Positions 1 through 5,895 of a stretch of 8,371 nucleotides of DNA are shown in pieces. Positions within the stretch are counted from its first letter, which is position 1. Every line of letters begins with the position of its first letter. The DNA comes from a bacterium (GTDB lineage: Bacteria > BMS3Abin14): assembly GCA_020350725.1 (NCBI GenBank), contig CP070719.1, positions 679,012 to 687,382 on the forward strand. The letters are read 5' to 3'. Below the pieces are notes generated by a model that saw nothing but the letters and a program-made list of their open reading frames with translations, searched no databases and was not told the DNA's origin. The position numbers were made by a program, and so were the translations under genes.

Positions 1-1
1 C

Positions 2-1366
2 AGGGACGCATTGAAGGAGAGGGGGATCCTTCTCGGAACGGCACCCCACCTGTGCCATGTCCTGCCGTTGGTGACCCCTCTTTACAGCTGGGCCCGAGTG
101 CCCTACATCTTCGCCGGGCTCAAACTCTACGACCTCCTGGCCGGATCCCACGGAATCGGACACAGCAGGCTCATGGGACGATCCAGCGCTCTGGAACGGT
201 TTCCCATGCTCCATGCCGAAGGTCTCAAGGCGGGCGTTCTGTATTACGACGGCCAGTTCAATGACGCCAGGATGGCCGTATCTCTGGCACTGACTGCCAC
301 TCAGCACGGAGCGGTGCTGGCAAACCATGTCGGCGTGACGGAGCTGATCAAAAGTGGGGGAAGGATATCGGGGGTGTCTGTGAAGGATTCGATCACCGGT
401 GTCGGCTGGCCGATCCATGCCCGTGTCGTTGTCAACGCCACCGGTCCCTTCGCGGACGCCACACGCAAGCTGGACGACCCTGACGTCCGTCCGATGCTCA
501 AGGCGAGCGAGGGCATCCATGTCGTCCTGGACGGGCGGTTCGCCCCTCCGGACACGGGCCTGTTGATCCCCAGGACCGAGGACGGAAGGGTCCTTTTCGT
601 CCTGCCGTGGGAAGGGCATGCCCTGGTCGGGACCACCGATGAACCCGCCGAGGTTTCCGAGCACCCCCGTCCACCGAAGGAGGATGTCTCCTACCTGCTC
701 CGCCACGTGCGCCGATATTTCGATCTCCAGGTGACCGAGTCCGATATAAAGGCCGTCTGGTCGGGATTGCGCCCCCTTGTCTTCGATCCCGGAGCTTCGG
801 ACACGGCACGGCTGACGAGGGACCACGTGATAGAGGAGAGCCGATCCGGTCTCCTTACCATTGCAGGCGGCAAGTGGACGACCTACAGAAAGATGGCCGA
901 GGATACGGTGGACTATGCCGTGCGTCGATATCATCTCGGACCTGCCAGGAGCTGCTGGACAGATCGGATTCCTCTCGTGGGCGGGGGGGCTTACGAGTCC
1001 GGCAGCGGACCAAAGCTGGCGGAAAGGCATGGATGGGATTCCGATGTGGCCCAGTATGTCAGCCGAACCTACGGTGATCGAGCCGATGACGTGGCCCAGA
1101 TCGCGGCCCAGGGCGACGGCGGTCGACTCGCACAGGGCCACCCTTTCCTGAAGGCCGAGGTGATCCATGCGGTTCGTTATGAGTTCGCCGAACGCGCCAT
1201 GGACGTCCTGGCTCGCCGGACACCGCTGGCCCTGCTGGATACGGAGGCTTGCCGAAGGGCGGCTCCAGGCGCCGTGGATCTCATGGCCGCCGAGAAGGGA
1301 TGGGATGACAGCCGGTGCGCTGAGGAGATGCAGATGGTGGAGGAACGTTTAGAGGTGGGGATATAG
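2..1366 (+). CDS. glpD: FAD-dependent glycerol-3-phosphate dehydrogenase, 5' end missing
   Basis: It oxidises sn-glycerol-3-phosphate to dihydroxyacetone phosphate with FAD and passes the electrons to the membrane quinone pool. The reading frame is open to the left edge (first whole codon at 2), so the N-terminal GxGxxG FAD-binding segment lies outside the window. 454 residues are visible. Family landmarks appear in order: APHL and PLYSW near the start, GLKLYDLLAG, VVNATGPFAD (usual form VVNATGPW), VLPWEGHALVGTTD, WSGLRPLVFDP and IAGGKWTTYRKMAEDT. A C-terminal helical DAO_C-type domain follows, with EVIHAVRYEFA and VLARRTPLALLD. The TTG at 11 is internal, not a start. It ends at TAG 1364-1366 and converges on the minus-strand genes. 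The complex-forming GlpA form is a possible alternative, but the intact C-terminal domain and lack of nearby glpB/glpC favour GlpD. Confidence 0.93.
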   Translation, partial: RDALKERGILLGTAPHLCHVLPLVTPLYSWARVPYIFAGLKLYDLLAGSHGIGHSRLMGRSSALERFPMLHAEGLKAGVLYYDGQFNDARMAVSLALTATQHGAVLANHVGVTELIKSGGRISGVSVKDSITGVGWPIHARVVVNATGPFADATRKLDDPDVRPMLKASEGIHVVLDGRFAPPDTGLLIPRTEDGRVLFVLPWEGHALVGTTDEPAEVSEHPRPPKEDVSYLLRHVRRYFDLQVTESDIKAVWSGLRPLVFDPGASDTARLTRDHVIEESRSGLLTIAGGKWTTYRKMAEDTVDYAVRRYHLGPARSCWTDRIPLVGGGAYESGSGPKLAERHGWDSDVAQYVSRTYGDRADDVAQIAAQGDGGRLAQGHPFLKAEVIHAVRYEFAERAMDVLARRTPLALLDTEACRRAAPGAVDLMAAEKGWDDSRCAEEMQMVEERLEVGI

Positions 1367-1611
1367 ATAGAAGGAAGAAGAGATCCCCAAGCCGGAAGGC
1401 AAAGGGGAGGAGTCAGGAAACAGGAGACAAAGTCCGTTCTGGCCCTATGCGTTCTCGGATGCAGTGCCTCCAGGGCACGCCGAAAGATCGGTCAAGAACA
1501 TAGGAAACGGTGGCGCCCCTGAAGCCTGTCAAAAAACGGGATGAAGTACCGGCGCGATCTGATGTCTCTCTTTGCTCTGACTCCCGTCTTCTGATAGTTG
1601 ACTCCTGAATA

Positions 1612-1791
1612 TCAAAAACATCCCAAGAGACACTTCGTGATCTTGATCCTGTCCCCCTCCTCGTTGCAGATCTTGCCGATGGTGGTCAGATGCACGCCGA
1701 TGGCCTCCGCTATCCGGTGGGCGGCGTCGCAGGAGAGGGCACCGTCCTCCAGCTTCGTTTCGATAATCTCCCTGATCCGTTTTTCGTCCAT
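1612..1791 (-). CDS. 59-residue cysteine-containing conserved-type small protein
   Basis: The ATG at 1791 is preceded by a perfect AAGGAGGT ribosome-binding site (1804-1797) with 5 nt spacing. The frame runs 59 codons to TGA (1614-1612). The protein is mostly helical: MDEKRIREIIETKLEDG begins helix 1, CDAAHRIAEAIGV helix 2, and HLTTIGKICNEEG helix 3. It ends in IKITKCLLGCF. The three short helices look like a small helix-turn-helix or winged-helix fold. Cysteines at 21, 42, 54 and 58 include a CxxxC pair next to the C-terminal Phe. I recall unnamed 55-60-residue proteins with the same layout, ending in IKIxxCQLGCF, from Deltaproteobacteria and clostridia, but I know no function. It lies 56 nt downstream of rsmI on the same strand, probably co-transcribed. 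Metal binding or redox sensing is only a guess. Confidence 0.75.
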   Translation of the reverse strand: MDEKRIREIIETKLEDGALSCDAAHRIAEAIGVHLTTIGKICNEEGDRIKITKCLLGCF

Positions 1792-1809
1792 GGGACACCT
1801 CCTTCTAAA

Positions 1810-1843
1810 GAACTGAGAACTGAGAACCGGGAACCGGGAACCA
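1810..1843. repeat. Heptameric tandem repeat between rsmI and the small gene
   Basis: Five consecutive 7-bp units lie in exact phase from 1810: two gaactga units, two gaaccgg units and a final partial gaacca. The two sub-types differ at a few positions, while the 7-bp spacing and leading gaac are kept. The array fills most of the 56 nt between the rsmI stop and the small-gene ribosome-binding site. Confidence 0.85.
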
Positions 1844-1847
1844 GCCC

Positions 1848-2711
1848 CTAGACCCCTTTCCCCCCTTTCTTCTCTACCTTTTCTTTTGCCGAAGGGGTCT
1901 GGGCCGCCAGACGGTAGATCTCCCGGCGGTTGATACCCGTCAGGTCCGCCAGGATGCGGGCGATCCGGGAGGCGGAGAGACCTTCCGAGCGCAGGGCAGA
2001 GACAGCATCATTTACCTCCGGAGGCTCGGCTGGTGCACTCCCCCCTCCGACAAGGACAGTCACCTCCCCCTTGATCTCCCGTCCCTCGATGCGGTCAAGA
2101 ACGTGTGAAACGGTTCCCCTGGTAAATTCCTCATGCACCTTGGTAACCTCCCTGGCCAGTACGACGTCCCGGTCACCGAGGGTATCAAGGATATCCGTCA
2201 GAGCCGCCCGGATCCTGCGGGGGGACTCGTAGAACATCAGTGGGTAGCCGATCACGGCCAACTCCTTCAATCGTTCTACCCTGGCTGCCGACTTGGCGGG
2301 CAGGAATCCCTCGAACACGAATCCTCTCACGGGGAGACCGGAGGCGCTCAGGACCGCCGTAAGCGCACTGACACCGGGGATAGGGACAACAGGCAGGCCG
2401 TCCTCGAGGCAGACCTGGACAAGATAGTGTCCCGGGTCGGATATGCCGGGTGTTCCGGCATCGGTGACAACGGCGCCGGATTGACCGCCGAGCAGCCTGT
2501 CGACGATATCACGCGCCGACCTTTTCCGGTTCTCCTCCCTGTAGCTGACAAGCGGTTTGGACAATCCGAGATGTCTGAGAAGGGTTCTCGTCCGGGACAT
2601 GTTTTCGGCCGCGACGAAGTCCACCTTGGACAGGACCTCCACAGCCCGGGTGGTGACGTCCCCCAGGTTTCCGATGGGTGTGGCGACGATGTAGAGGGTT
2701 CCGGTTTTCAC
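1848..2711 (-). CDS. rsmI: 16S rRNA (cytidine1402-2'-O)-methyltransferase RsmI
   Basis: It is an SAM-dependent tetrapyrrole-methylase-fold enzyme that 2'-O-methylates C1402 in the decoding centre of 16S rRNA. At 287 residues it is normal length. Motifs: VATPIGNLGD at 9-18, VSYREENR at 55-62, VVTDAGTPGISDPG at 81-94, PGVSAL at 112-117, FVFEGFLP at 131-138, YESPRR at 161-166, REVTKVHEEF at 187-196 and KGEVTVLVGG at 214-223. A C-terminal helix-turn-helix-like tail has LTGINRREIYRLA at 257-269. The GTG start puts residue 1 directly before the TGTLYIVATPIGN block where the family begins, and AAGGT lies 9 nt upstream. Odd point: the usual AEDTR block near residue 36 reads AENMSRTR. Its upstream region is the heptad repeat array, with no clear promoter. 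It is first of two minus-strand genes. Confidence 0.96.
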   Translation of the reverse strand: MKTGTLYIVATPIGNLGDVTTRAVEVLSKVDFVAAENMSRTRTLLRHLGLSKPLVSYREENRKRSARDIVDRLLGGQSGAVVTDAGTPGISDPGHYLVQVCLEDGLPVVPIPGVSALTAVLSASGLPVRGFVFEGFLPAKSAARVERLKELAVIGYPLMFYESPRRIRAALTDILDTLGDRDVVLAREVTKVHEEFTRGTVSHVLDRIEGREIKGEVTVLVGGGSAPAEPPEVNDAVSALRSEGLSASRIARILADLTGINRREIYRLAAQTPSAKEKVEKKGGKGV

Positions 2712-2730
2712 GTTTCAGATACCTTATCAA

Positions 2731-2961
2731 TCCAAAATCCAGAGTCCAAAATCCAAAAGGACAGTTCACGGTTCCCCGTTCAGGGTTGGGAAACCGCCGT
2801 GATTCGTGACTCGTGATTCGTGATTAGGTTGCGAATCCAAAGTCCCAAATCCAAAAAGAAAGTTCACAGTTTACGGTTCACGGTTCACCGTTGGGGAACC
2901 GTTGTGATTGGTGATTTGTGATTCGTGATTCGAAAAGACTAGTTCACAGTTCACAGTTCAA
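2731..2961. repeat. Modular array of 7-bp tandem repeats, two diverged copies
   Basis: Three heptad families occur in fixed order. Copy A has tccaaaa-type units at 2731-2758 (4), a 4-nt linker, agttcac/ggttcac-type units at 2763-2790 (4), an 8-nt linker, and gtgattc-type units at 2799-2826 (4). Copy B repeats the plan: tccaaaa-type at 2836-2856 (3), a 4-nt linker, agttcac-type at 2861-2895 (5), an 8-nt linker, and gtgattc-type at 2904-2931 (4). A third agttcac run of three units occupies 2941-2961 and abuts the REP-like element. Offsets between copies are 98 bp before the extra heptad in copy B and 105 bp after it, both multiples of seven. No open frame of coding character crosses it. Confidence 0.88.
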
Positions 2962-3000
2962 GATTGCTTCACACGGTTTCCTGCTCGCAATGACAGCCGC
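2961..3000 (-). repeat. REP-like 40-bp element, minus orientation
   Basis: Read on the minus strand, this begins gcggctgtcattgcgagc and ends gtgaagcaatct. It matches the plus-strand element at 8217-8256 at 33 of 40 positions without gaps. Related words (tgtcattgcga ... gaagcaatc) recur between genes in many unrelated bacterial genomes as I recall. In both copies a gaactgtgaac word follows on the 3' side. Confidence 0.85.
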
Positions 3001-3292
3001 TTTTTTCTCTCTGCCTCCGATACCCAGGTCCCGTGTCTGAGGTGCCACCTTCCAGGCTATCGGGTCAGTATCGGTGTCACGCGGTATGGGGGTATCGAGG
3101 AATTCAACCTTTGGTACCCTCTTAATTGATCTAAACACCTCGATACTTCGCTACCTCGATACTTCGTTACGCATTACATTTAAATCGCCCCTCTGGCCGC
3201 TGGCCTCTGGCCTCTGGACCCATCTCTCCCTCCGTCCGGTTAACTGTAAACCCTAAGCGGCCGACTGTAAACTCAGAGGGAGGAAAAAGTCC
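3001..3292. other. Gene-free stretch upstream of the phosphofructokinase promoter
   Basis: No gene is supported here. A 16-bp tandem duplication (15 of 16 identical) lies at 3137-3152 and 3153-3168, carrying the word cctcgatac. The reverse complement of that word, gtatcgagg, is at 3092-3100, so the two can pair across 37 nt. A heptad array of ctggcct-type units (4) fills 3193-3220. The word actgtaaac occurs at 3243-3251 and 3264-3272, 21 bp apart; it is the reverse complement of a phase of the agtttac heptad. The stretch looks like decayed repeat sequence. Confidence 0.6.
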
Positions 3293-3296
3293 CGCG

Positions 3297-3305
3297 TGAT
3301 ATAAT
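3297..3305 (+). promoter_or_regulatory. Extended -10 promoter for the phosphofructokinase operon
   Basis: TGATATAAT is a perfect TATAAT hexamer (3300-3305) with an extended-10 TG (3297-3298). No good -35 box lies 16-18 bp upstream, which is normal for extended -10 promoters. Transcription would start near 3311-3313, giving a leader of about 310 nt before the ATG at 3623. The call rests on sequence match only. Confidence 0.55.
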
Positions 3306-3307
3306 TA

Positions 3308-3360
3308 CCAGGAACTCCCCAGTTTCCATATTTCCGTCCACCGATGCCGGGAGTACCTGG
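3308..3360 (+). promoter_or_regulatory. Promoter-proximal inverted repeat / 5' leader hairpin
   Basis: ccaggaactccc (3308-3319) and gggagtacctgg (3349-3360) pair at 11 of 12 positions around a 29-nt loop, with one A-A mismatch. The left arm starts three bases after the TATAAT box and spans the predicted transcription start. It could be an operator straddling the start site, or a hairpin at the mRNA 5' end. It is not followed by a T-run, so it does not look like an attenuator terminator. Confidence 0.5.
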
Positions 3361-3622
3361 ACCGAGATGGTCAAATCGATGAAAATCCCTAATATTCAAG
3401 AAGAATTAACCCGTATGGGTTTGACACTGTCCGAGGCCATCTGGTACTTTTCTGGAGGGGCTTTCATCGAGGTCTGTGGACCTGCTGCGGCGGGGTCCTC
3501 GCGGCCATTGCGGTCGACCCGGCCAAAGCCCATTTTCCCGGCAATTTGACGGAGCATTCAATGATGAATCAACGCTTCGAGCAGACCTGTCCGGTGGATG
3601 CTTTTTTGTGGAGGTCAGAGCC
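3361..3622 (+). other. Long untranslated leader with weak short frames
   Basis: This is the remainder of the leader before the phosphofructokinase ATG. A frame from ATG 3367 to TGA 3549 (60 codons) lacks a good ribosome-binding site and matches no family I know. A 21-codon frame (ATG 3561 to TGA 3626) has GGAG six nt upstream, and its stop overlaps the phosphofructokinase start as ATGA. The codons around 3380-3420 are more AT-rich than the flanking genes. I recognise no named riboswitch. Confidence 0.4.
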
Positions 3623-4660
3623 ATGAGGATCGGAATTCTTACCGGAGGAGGTGACTGCCCGGGACTCAATGCCGTTATCCGAGCCATAACGAGAAAGGGG
3701 ATCCAGGAGGGAGACAACATCCTGGGTATTCTTCATGGTTGGAAGGGCATGTTGACGAGCCAGCACGAGGAACTGACCCTTCGGGCGGTATCAGGCCTGA
3801 TACACAAGGGCGGCACTATCCTGCACACGACCAGGACCAACCCGTTCAAGGAGGATGGAGGCGGGGAAAAGGTCCTCTCGACCTTCAAGAGGCTGAGTCT
3901 TGATGCCCTCATCGCCATCGGGGGAGAGGACACCCTGGGAGTGGCCAACAGGCTGTACACGGAGTTCGGGTTCCCCGTCGTCGGAGTGCCCAAGACCATC
4001 GACAACGACCTGTCCGGAACGGACTTCACCTTTGGATTCGATACCGCGGTGACGATCGCAACCGAGGCCATCGACCGGCTGCACACCACGGCGGAGTCGC
4101 ACGACAGGGTCATGGTCGTGGAAGTTATGGGGAGACACACCGGCTGGATCGCGACCTACTCGGGCCTGGCCGGCGGCGCCGATGTGATCCTGATCCCTGA
4201 AAAACCGTTCAATCTCGACAGGGTGGCGGAGGTGATCAGCATCCGACACGCGAGGGGAAAGAACTTCTCCATCGTCGTCGTCGCCGAGGGAGCCCAGATG
4301 GAAGAAGGTGGCGGGGAGGCGCTGGTGAAGCAGGGCGAGGAGGTAGACGAGTTCGGACACGTCCGACTCGGGGGGATCGGCCATTTTCTCGCCCAGGAGT
4401 TGGAATCGAGGACCGGCTTCGAAACCAGGGTGACTGTCCTGGGGCACGTTCAGCGGGGCGGCTCGCCGACGGCCCATGACCGTATCCTGGCCACACGTTT
4501 CGGGGTCAAGGCCCACGATCTCGTCAAGGAGGGGAGGTTCGGCACGATGGCGGCACTGATCGGCAATCGCGTCGATGCCGTCTCTCTGGAGGAGGCTGTC
4601 CGGGAACTCAAGACTGTGGATATGGACCTGTACGGGATCGCCGAGATCTTCTTCGGATAG
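3623..4660 (+). CDS. pfp: 6-phosphofructokinase, probably pyrophosphate-dependent
   Basis: It phosphorylates fructose 6-phosphate to fructose 1,6-bisphosphate in cytosolic glycolysis. The 345 residues have typical PfkA-family motifs: GGGDCPGLNAVIRA (8-21), GGEDT (100-104), PKTIDND (123-129, with catalytic Asp127), MGRHTGWIA (169-177) and GHVQRGGSPTAHDR (274-287). ATP-specific enzymes carry GGDGS and PGTIDND. Asp103 here sits at the Gly104 position of E. coli PfkA and Lys124 at Gly124, the pair known for PPi-dependent group III enzymes, so PPi is the likely phosphoryl donor and the reaction may be reversible. This is inference from motifs. The ATG at 3623 is chosen because GGAGGT lies 7 nt upstream and residue 1 begins the family core; the open frame further upstream is not family-like. 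It is first of five genes, and gpsA starts 12 nt after its stop. Confidence 0.93.
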   Translation: MRIGILTGGGDCPGLNAVIRAITRKGIQEGDNILGILHGWKGMLTSQHEELTLRAVSGLIHKGGTILHTTRTNPFKEDGGGEKVLSTFKRLSLDALIAIGGEDTLGVANRLYTEFGFPVVGVPKTIDNDLSGTDFTFGFDTAVTIATEAIDRLHTTAESHDRVMVVEVMGRHTGWIATYSGLAGGADVILIPEKPFNLDRVAEVISIRHARGKNFSIVVVAEGAQMEEGGGEALVKQGEEVDEFGHVRLGGIGHFLAQELESRTGFETRVTVLGHVQRGGSPTAHDRILATRFGVKAHDLVKEGRFGTMAALIGNRVDAVSLEEAVRELKTVDMDLYGIAEIFFG

Positions 4661-4672
4661 GGGAGGGAACTT

Positions 4673-5692
4673 TTGACGGCCCAAAATCTTTCCAACGCCG
4701 CTGTCATCGGAGGGGGAAGCTGGGGAACGGCGCTGGCTATCCACTGTGCCCGCCAGGGTTTGGATGTCCGTCTCTGGGTCTACGAGGAGGACCTGGCATC
4801 GAGGATGCTCGAAACCCGGATCAACGATGTCTACCTGCCGGAAGCTGAACTTCCCGACAGTGTGCAACCCACCAGCAGCTTCGAGGAGTGCCTCACGGGA
4901 GCGGAAATGGTTCTTTCGGTGCTCCCCTCACACGTGATCAGACAGGTGTGGGACAGGGCGAGGGCCTACCTTCCGGTGGATGCGGTCTTTCTCAATGCCA
5001 CAAAGGGGATCGAAGAGGATACATATCTCACCTCGACGGGCATCCTGATGGAGACCATCGGTGAGGAGATCCTCAACAGAAAAGTGACCCTGTCGGGTCC
5101 GACCTTCGCCAGAGAGGTTGCCATCGGTCTTCCGGCGGCCGCTGTGGTGGCGGGAAAGAACCACGACGTGTCTCTGCTTGTCCAGAGAACTCTGAACTCG
5201 GAAGTGTTCCGGCTATATACGAACAGGGACTACATCGGTGTGGAGATCGGGGGCTCTCTGAAGAATGTCATGGCCATCGCGGTCGGTATATGCGACGGTC
5301 TTGAGCTCGGACACAACGCCAGGGCGGCCCTTATAACGAGGGGCCTGGCGGAGATAACGAGGCTGGGAGTGGCTATGGGGGCCGATCCACTCACGTTTCA
5401 GGGACTGGCGGGTGTCGGTGACCTTGTCCTCACGTGCACCGGAGACCTGTCCCGAAACCGAACCGTGGGCCTCAAACTGGGCCGCGGGCAATCCCTGCAG
5501 GATATCCTGGCTTCCACCCCCATGGTTGCCGAGGGTGTTCGGACTGCGAGGTCGGCCAGAGGGCTGGCGGAGCTGAAGAATGTGGAGATGCCGGTGACGG
5601 AGGAGATCTACAGGGTTCTGTACAGTTCGAGAAACCCCATGGAGGCCCTCAAGGGTCTCATGTCCCGGTCGCCAAAAGAGGAGGCCGTTTGA
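4673..5692 (+). CDS. gpsA: NAD(P)+-dependent glycerol-3-phosphate dehydrogenase
   Basis: It reduces dihydroxyacetone phosphate to sn-glycerol-3-phosphate in the cytosol, providing the backbone for phospholipids. The 339 residues match the family. The Rossmann loop is VIGGGSWGTALA (11-22), followed by NATKG (108-112), SGPTFAREVA (141-150), EIGGSLKNVMAIA (191-203, with catalytic Lys197), GHNARAALITRG (213-224), GLAGVGDLVLTC (244-255) and SRNR (260-263). The TTG start is chosen because GGGGAGGG lies just upstream, and there is no ATG or GTG between it and the nucleotide-binding loop. It sits 12 nt after the phosphofructokinase stop, and its TGA overlaps the next start. With GlpD on the left it interconverts DHAP and G3P with different cofactors and directions; PgpA, three genes on, uses the lipid product line. 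Confidence 0.97.
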   Translation: MTAQNLSNAAVIGGGSWGTALAIHCARQGLDVRLWVYEEDLASRMLETRINDVYLPEAELPDSVQPTSSFEECLTGAEMVLSVLPSHVIRQVWDRARAYLPVDAVFLNATKGIEEDTYLTSTGILMETIGEEILNRKVTLSGPTFAREVAIGLPAAAVVAGKNHDVSLLVQRTLNSEVFRLYTNRDYIGVEIGGSLKNVMAIAVGICDGLELGHNARAALITRGLAEITRLGVAMGADPLTFQGLAGVGDLVLTCTGDLSRNRTVGLKLGRGQSLQDILASTPMVAEGVRTARSARGLAELKNVEMPVTEEIYRVLYSSRNPMEALKGLMSRSPKEEAV

Positions 5693-5895
5693 GAGTCACC
5701 TACAAGGTCGTTGAGACCCAGACGGTTACCGATGAAAAACTGGAGTTCCTAATCAACAGGTGGGTCGGCGAGGGGTGGGTACTGGACAGCGTAAAGTTCG
5801 CCATGAGCGAGGCCAGCCGGAGGCCGGCAATGGCCTTTTTACTCTTCATCAGGGACGATCTTGGCTCAGAGGAGGGCAAATCCGATGGGAACTGA
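5689..5895 (+). CDS. DUF4177-like small protein
   Basis: 68 residues of unknown function. The sequence opens MRVTYKVVETQTV, a beta strand, continues with a helix ending in INRWVGEGW (22-30), and then two strands: VLDSVKFAM (31-39) and RPAMAFLLFIRD (45-56). This beta-alpha-beta-beta plan with the GEGW turn and the RPAMAFLLF strand is the DUF4177 pattern as I know it; the tail is acidic and probably disordered. The TTG start overlaps the gpsA TGA by four bases as TTGA. GAGGAGG lies four nt upstream, so translational coupling to gpsA is likely. The frame is open upstream into gpsA, but only this part looks like a protein family. The 3' end overlaps the next gene by 11 nt. It is soluble, with no signal peptide. 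Its role in the operon is unknown. Confidence 0.85.
   Translation: MRVTYKVVETQTVTDEKLEFLINRWVGEGWVLDSVKFAMSEASRRPAMAFLLFIRDDLGSEEGKSDGN

Noticed and set aside
1531-1587. Minus-strand terminator with acggga/tcccgt arms before a T6 run
   Set aside because: The stem is only six bp with a 40-nt loop, so it is too weak to call. The gtgcc/ggcac hairpin at 1464-1478 lacks a T-run. The 1367-1611 gap otherwise shows nothing.
1529-1798. Minus-strand 89-codon frame overlapping the small gene, and plus-strand frame 1598-1816
   Set aside because: Both are alternative frames of the same DNA. Only the 1791-1612 frame has the perfect ribosome-binding site and a family-like protein.
2712-2760. rsmI promoter using TTGGAC of the heptads as a -35 with TAAGGT as -10
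   Set aside because: The -10 matches only three of six positions, and TTGGAC recurs in the repeats, so the match is likely coincidental.
2133-2816. Plus-strand open frame of 227 codons
   Set aside because: It is the shadow of rsmI and runs into the heptad array; it has no family resemblance.
2731-2961. CRISPR array
   Set aside because: Units are 7 bp and directly adjacent, with no spacers of constant length and no cas gene.
3367-3549. 60-codon plus-strand frame in the phosphofructokinase leader
   Set aside because: No good ribosome-binding site, no known family, and the second half is arginine/proline-rich like non-coding GC-rich sequence. At most it is a decayed fragment.
3476-3622. N-terminal extension of the phosphofructokinase by 49 residues
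   Set aside because: The ATG at 3623 has GGAGGT at proper spacing and starts the family core; the extension is not family-like.
3791-4867. Long minus-strand open frame (358 codons) across the phosphofructokinase and gpsA start
   Set aside because: It is antisense to a gene with all family motifs, has no recognisable domain, and is rich in Asp/His/Gln as expected from a GC-rich shadow frame.
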